Made by a program: the position numbers and the translations under genes | Notes under the pieces: model-generated | The model's input: the letters and a program-made list of their open reading frames with translations, nothing else | Told to the model about the DNA's origin: nothing | Databases searched by the model: none | Assembly (NCBI GenBank): GCA_000310025.1 | Contig: FN649742.1 | Coordinates: 3,278,901 to 3,342,900, forward strand | Length of the DNA stretch: 64,000 nucleotides | Source of the DNA: Ectocarpus siliculosus | Lineage: Eukaryota > Sar > Phaeophyceae > Ectocarpales > Ectocarpaceae | Reading direction: 5' to 3' | Part shown: positions 60,001-64,000 of the stretch, in pieces | Position numbering within the stretch: position 1 is the stretch's first letter | Layout of the letters: every line of letters starts with the position of its first letter

Positions 60001-63000
60001 TGCCTTCCCGAGCCATCTACATTCCCCTCAACCGCAGGCGTCATCGCGTATACCGAATCGCGGTGGAGGTGAGCTTAGCACGAGACTTGATTAAGTGTTG
60101 GCGTAAGGCGAGCGTAGAGATAAAAGCTGGCACACAGGTGGCCTTGGGCCGGTGCCGAAGGAATTCCCTCGGAGTGGTGGTGATACCTCTCTCGCGTGTT
60201 TTGGACGAGACTGGTGAGGGCCAAGAAGAGAGGGTTTTTCGTTGATGGAAAATGGGTCAATGTTAGTCGACCCCGTTTCTCTCCCCCCGCTTTTATATTT
60301 CCGTGTCCGGCAGGAGAGCTTCTCTTTCAGCACCAAGGACAGAGCTCCGTATCTCGTGACGCTGGAGGTGCTAGACAGCCGGCTGCAGCAGCAGCAGCAG
60401 CAGCAGCAGCAGCGGCCACCGCTTTCTTCGGGCTCGGAGCGGCGAGGAGCGGGCGCCAGCGGAAGCTCGGATGGCGCCTCTGGTCGCACCAAGGGTCGCG
60501 GCGAAGGAGAAGAAGGGGGAGGGGCAGTGAAGGTTGGCCTGATCAGGATGCTGACCCCGAAGGGCTTGGGGCAGTCGCTGCGGGAGATGGCCGACAACAC
60601 GCTAACGTCGCTCAAGCTGGGGGGTTCCACGAAGGACGGGCGCGGCGGGGGGGTCGCTAGCGGCAGTAGCACTGGTGAGAGACCGGCGGGGCGGGGCGGG
60701 GGGGGTTCTGAAGGGTGGGATGTTCGCGTTGGTGACAGTATTTTGCAGCACGTGCTGTCCTTTGGGAATGCTGAAGATTGTTTTCTAGGTGGGGTGGCCT
60801 GGAAGATCTGTCTTTAAGGAAAGAGGTGCTGCTGTCATGGATGTAGCTCTCCGCAGATACCTTTGCACGTCGAGAACATGTTTCAGGGTCTTGTGCTTTG
60901 TTTTTTTTGTTCTCTCAACAGTCTGTTGACGCCAAGGGAGCAAAGTCGCACCCCAAGAGTGGTTTGGAGTCGTTGTCTCTCTGGCCCGTCCGTGTCGTGC
61001 TTACGCTAGGCCTATAGAAGCCGAAATCAAACTAGTCAGCGCTGACTAGTCTAATGGTTTGATTTCGGCTTCTATAGGCCGGACTTGTTCTTCGCGTTGG
61101 CTTTGGGGCTGGAACCGCGTCTAAGGTGAACTCGAGCGCGATCTCTATTCACGACTCTGGTGTCTGGTGTGTCCCACTCAAACTGACCAATACTCCCCGA
61201 AACCCCGGCGTTCTACACCCTCGCCCTTCTTTGATTGTGGCGACGACCACGATGCCTTTTCTTCCGAAGGTGGGGATGATGTGGAGAGCCAGCCTCCCAT
61301 GGTCGTGCCTCCGCCGAGCGGCGGCGGCGACTTCCTCTCGAAAGGGCCGATGGCAGCGCCGGTAAGTGGCGGCGGCCGAGGGGGCGGAGGCGCGACTGAG
61401 GCCGGCGCCGTGTCGGGTCGAAGCCTTTCCCTCCTTCTCCAGGAGCCGGCAGATAAAGAAGGAGGTGGGGCCGTGGATGGGAGTGGTGATGACGCGCTCA
61501 CGGTCGCCGCCACCCTCTCGAAGAGCAGCGGCTCCGCGGCGGCGATGCCGACCGTTTCGGATGCCGCCGTGCACACCTTCGCCGGCACCGCCGCCGCCGC
61601 CGCCTCCACGGGCAGCAGCAACAGCAGCACCCCTTCCCCGGCCGCCTGGTCGGTGTTCCCTCGTCCTTATAGTTCCGAGACGGCTGCGGCGATGTTGTCC
61701 CGAGACGATTCCGCCGCAGAAGAAGCGGGAACGGAGGCAGCGTACTCTCATCGACCTGATCAGGTTGGGGTGGTCGCGGTGTCCGAAGGAGAAGGACGGC
61801 GAAAATACGACGGCGGTAAGGTGCCGGTGTCGGGAGGCGAGAGAGACGAGGGTATGGATCGAGGCGAGAGGGGCGGGGCGTCTAACGGCATCGGCTTTGG
61901 AGGTGGTGTTGAAGAAGGTGGCAGCGTTGGGGGCATCGCTGCTGGGAACGGCGTTTCGACCGGGGGGGAGGAGGGGGACGGCGAGGAGGGGGAGGGGGAG
62001 GAGGAGATCGTGCAGCGGCTCGTACCGCCGTCGTTTTCCAGCACCAACTTGGTGAGTGAACCACCCACGTTTTTTTTCAATTTCCTGTGCGCGCGTGTAG
62101 TTTGAGCGGTTACAACACAAGCGGAGGAGGGTCGAGAGCTCGTTTTTCCCTCGGGGGATATGATGGTCTTGGGCTGGGCCTTAGACCCGCCCGTCGAGTT
62201 GACGCGTTTTTTTCCTGAGAGAGTTCTTCCTCGCCAAGAACAGCAAGTAGTGGAGGATCAATGCGTTGAATGCGGTCTTGGTAGTGAGGAGGGGTCACGA
62301 AGGTGGCGTGCTTGCTTGCGCTGCAGCCCGCGGACCATCACGCGGCTCACCGCAAACACCCGGGGCGGCGGTTGTGCACCGCGTTTTACGTACACGTATC
62401 TTGCGCTGCTGACCGCTCCTACCCGATCGATTGGCTACCACGCAACCCGATATGATTGTGCCGGCCGGCCTCCCCTGCCTTGAGGGATGCAAAAGTGACA
62501 TCCCCCTTCGACCGTTATATTGTCTGGAATGTGGTTTCATTGGATGTATATTTTCTAACAAGCCAAGTGCTATGTATGGCTAGGGCCATGCCTAGCGTTT
62601 TTTTAGCACACGACACGCTCTCACTACCCCCTTCGCGATAAATCACAAATCCACAGATGGGCATGTGGAGCAGGCCTAGCAAGCGAATGGCGGATCTAGG
62701 CCAGGTTCCGTTCTCTTCCCCGACCAGCCCAAACCCGTTTTTCAGCAACTCGCCCGCTGTCAGCATCAACGACATCGCAGCTACGACCTCCGCCGCCGCT
62801 ACCTCCGTCGAGAACGCGAGTTCCGCCGCCGGGCCTGACGGCAGTGGGCCGGCCGGAGCGGGCAGCGGCGGCGGCGATGGGTCTTTGAGGAGAGGGGAAG
62901 GCCGTCGCCTCAGAGGCGGGGAGGAGGAGTTTGTCGACGGACCCTCGTCTCTTGTGGGAACCGTCATGCCTGCGCCCCCCCCGTGGGTTTCCAGTGAGAC

Positions 63001-64000
63001 GGTGGCGGTGGCGGGGGAGGGGACGCCTGCAGCTGCTCCTTCTCCGGGGATTGTCTCCCTGGCTAGCGCCGCGGGCGACGGGGTGGAAGCACTTCTGCTG
63101 GTGAGCGAACGAAACAACGTGCGTTGAGAATACCCTTACTCCGTTGTGAGTAAAGGTCCCTGAAGTGGTGAGTAACCGTTCACCAACGGAGGTAATTTCG
63201 CTCTTATTGCAATGTGGCAAGGAATGGCCAAGCGTGGCTGACGTTAGTCGGCCTTGCTAGGTTGAAAGGCGAGAGTGAGCGTCAGGTCCCGCTTCCACCC
63301 TCCGGCTGGTCACAGCAGACGGAGGGTCTTTTCGTTGTAAAGATCTTCAGAGCTCGAGTCGTGCCGAGGGTCACGGATCTAGACTATACGGTTGTATGTG
63401 CGTCCTTACTAATACTGGGAAGATACCTATATCTTGGTTTCCACAGCGTTTTACTCTACGGAGCAGTAGCGGTACACAGTAGTGAAACCGACACGGGCTT
63501 ACGGGTTGGTGTCCACCGCAATAGAGTACTGGTGTCGCCATCCCCTTTGCTACTGCATGCTCGTTCTTGGTGCGATTATGTTGTCGCGATAGCGTCGCCG
63601 TTTTTGCCCGCCAGGAGGGGGCATCCGTACGCAACCGCTCTTCCGTCCTGCGGCCGGTCGGCTTGTTCAGCGGTTGTTTTTGCGAAAAACGCTCTCTCTC
63701 CAACCAGCGAACCCTCTTTCCTGTTTTCGTCACTAAAAGCACGTTCTCCTCCACAACCACCTCCGGTCCTTTGCTGCTTGGCTGTGTTGCTGCTGCCCGC
63801 CCACCGTCTTTATGTACCCCCCCCCCCCCCCCCGCTTCCCAACACAAAAGTCGCACGAAAAGGGTACTCCTGGATCGGCGGGTCGGGGAGGGTACGGGGC
63901 AACATTGGCGACTGCCGGGGCGGGAGCAACGCAGGCGAGAACCGAGGAGGACGAGGAGCTCACGCCCTCGTCATCGCCGAGCAGGAACAACAAGAGAAGA
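57069..64000 (+). CDS. PI4KB: Phosphatidylinositol 4-kinase, type III beta, 5' part
   Basis: Exons 57069-57177, 57660-57966, 58340-58513, 59003-59088, 59459-59561, 59916-60068, 60314-60674, one ending at 62051 (from about 61.2 kb), 62657-63100, and about 63851 to the window end. Phases match except that the acceptor after 60674 is unresolved. Landmarks: FFLPQ|YTLFLLYASF, LLLDRCGSSVQTAHALYWFL of the helical (PIK) domain, FVDELVK|ISTEL, then FLPSRAIYIPLNRRRHRVYR and SFSTKDRAPYLVTLEVL, which fit the PI4KB/Pik1 segment at the start of the kinase region. A CAG run (60387-60412) encodes poly-Gln, and the exons from 61.2 to 63.1 kb encode a long disordered insert of more than 400 residues. The ATP-binding and catalytic loops lie beyond the window, so activity cannot be judged. 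The enzyme makes PI4P at Golgi membranes. Confidence 0.8.
58514..59002 (+). other. PI4K intron with duplicated G-run/GTGTTGGTG blocks
   Basis: Two similar blocks (about 58508-58580 and 58618-58725) share GGTGTTGGTG, a GGACGCGTGTG-like stretch and a terminal G-run. They look like a degenerate tandem duplication inside the intron. Confidence 0.5.
61009..61080. repeat. Nested perfect palindrome
   Basis: Arms of 24 bp (61009-61032 and 61057-61080; GGCCTATAGAAGCCGAAATC at the left edge) are exact reverse complements. The loop contains a 20-bp perfect palindrome, ACTAGTCAGCGCTGACTAGT (61031-61050). It lies in the PI4K intron after exon 60314-60674. Confidence 0.92.
62052..62656 (+). other. PI4K intron, no feature seen
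   Basis: The intron runs from a GTGAGT donor to an ATCCACAG acceptor. No other feature is supported. Confidence 0.6.
63101..63850 (+). other. PI4K intron
   Basis: A GTGAGC donor follows codon CTG at 63100. The acceptor is best placed at AAAAG near 63850, after a run of about 17 C at 63817-63833. Nothing else is recognised. Confidence 0.5.

Overview
The window is nuclear DNA of a eukaryote: nearly every gene is split by GT-AG introns with fully compatible phases, introns run from about 200 nt to 1.7 kb, coding exons are GC-rich with long Gly/Ala/Pro/Gln runs, and dispersed repeats fill introns and spacers. The architecture and the divergent forms of conserved proteins fit a brown alga or related stramenopile; that assignment is an inference, not something the sequence proves. 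A run of N occupies 16217-17118.

Layout. 0.87-3.0 kb (+): a two-exon pogo/Tigger-type DDE transposase gene, followed by a minisatellite (3.48-3.74 kb). 4.46-15.78 kb (+): a 12-exon myosin heavy chain whose last exon encodes a short-chain dehydrogenase/reductase (SDR)-like domain that has lost the catalytic residues; this is the most striking object in the window. 19.1-20.8 kb: scrambled, inverted exon fragments of a gene family whose intact member lies at 23.08-26.56 kb (+), a six-exon gene for a predicted secreted 455-residue protein of unknown function. 28.28-43.0 kb (-): a gene of about 19 exons for VPS35L, the large scaffold subunit of the Retriever endosomal recycling complex. 44.43-46.41 kb (+): a four-exon SEN2/TSEN2-type tRNA-splicing endonuclease subunit. 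47.92-53.19 kb (-): a six-exon gene with a closed reading frame of 714 residues that I do not recognise. 54.47-56.6 kb (+): exons with four predicted membrane helices. 57.07 to beyond 64.0 kb (+): a phosphatidylinositol 4-kinase of the type III beta class, cut off before its kinase domain; splice phases leave open that the membrane exons are its N-terminus.

Repeats. A MITE-like family (three copies, about 230 bp, long inverted repeats, TA at both ends), a second dispersed family that begins with a G-run followed by TACTCAT (six copies), a tRNA-derived SINE with a 24-nt A tail inside a VPS35L intron, a nested perfect palindrome in a PI4K intron, and several short tandem duplications.

The identifiable cellular genes are housekeeping functions: actin-based transport, endosomal cargo recycling, phosphoinositide signalling and tRNA splicing. 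They do not form an operon or an obvious functional cluster. All exon limits were derived by hand from splice consensus, phase and family similarity; no alignment or expression data were available.
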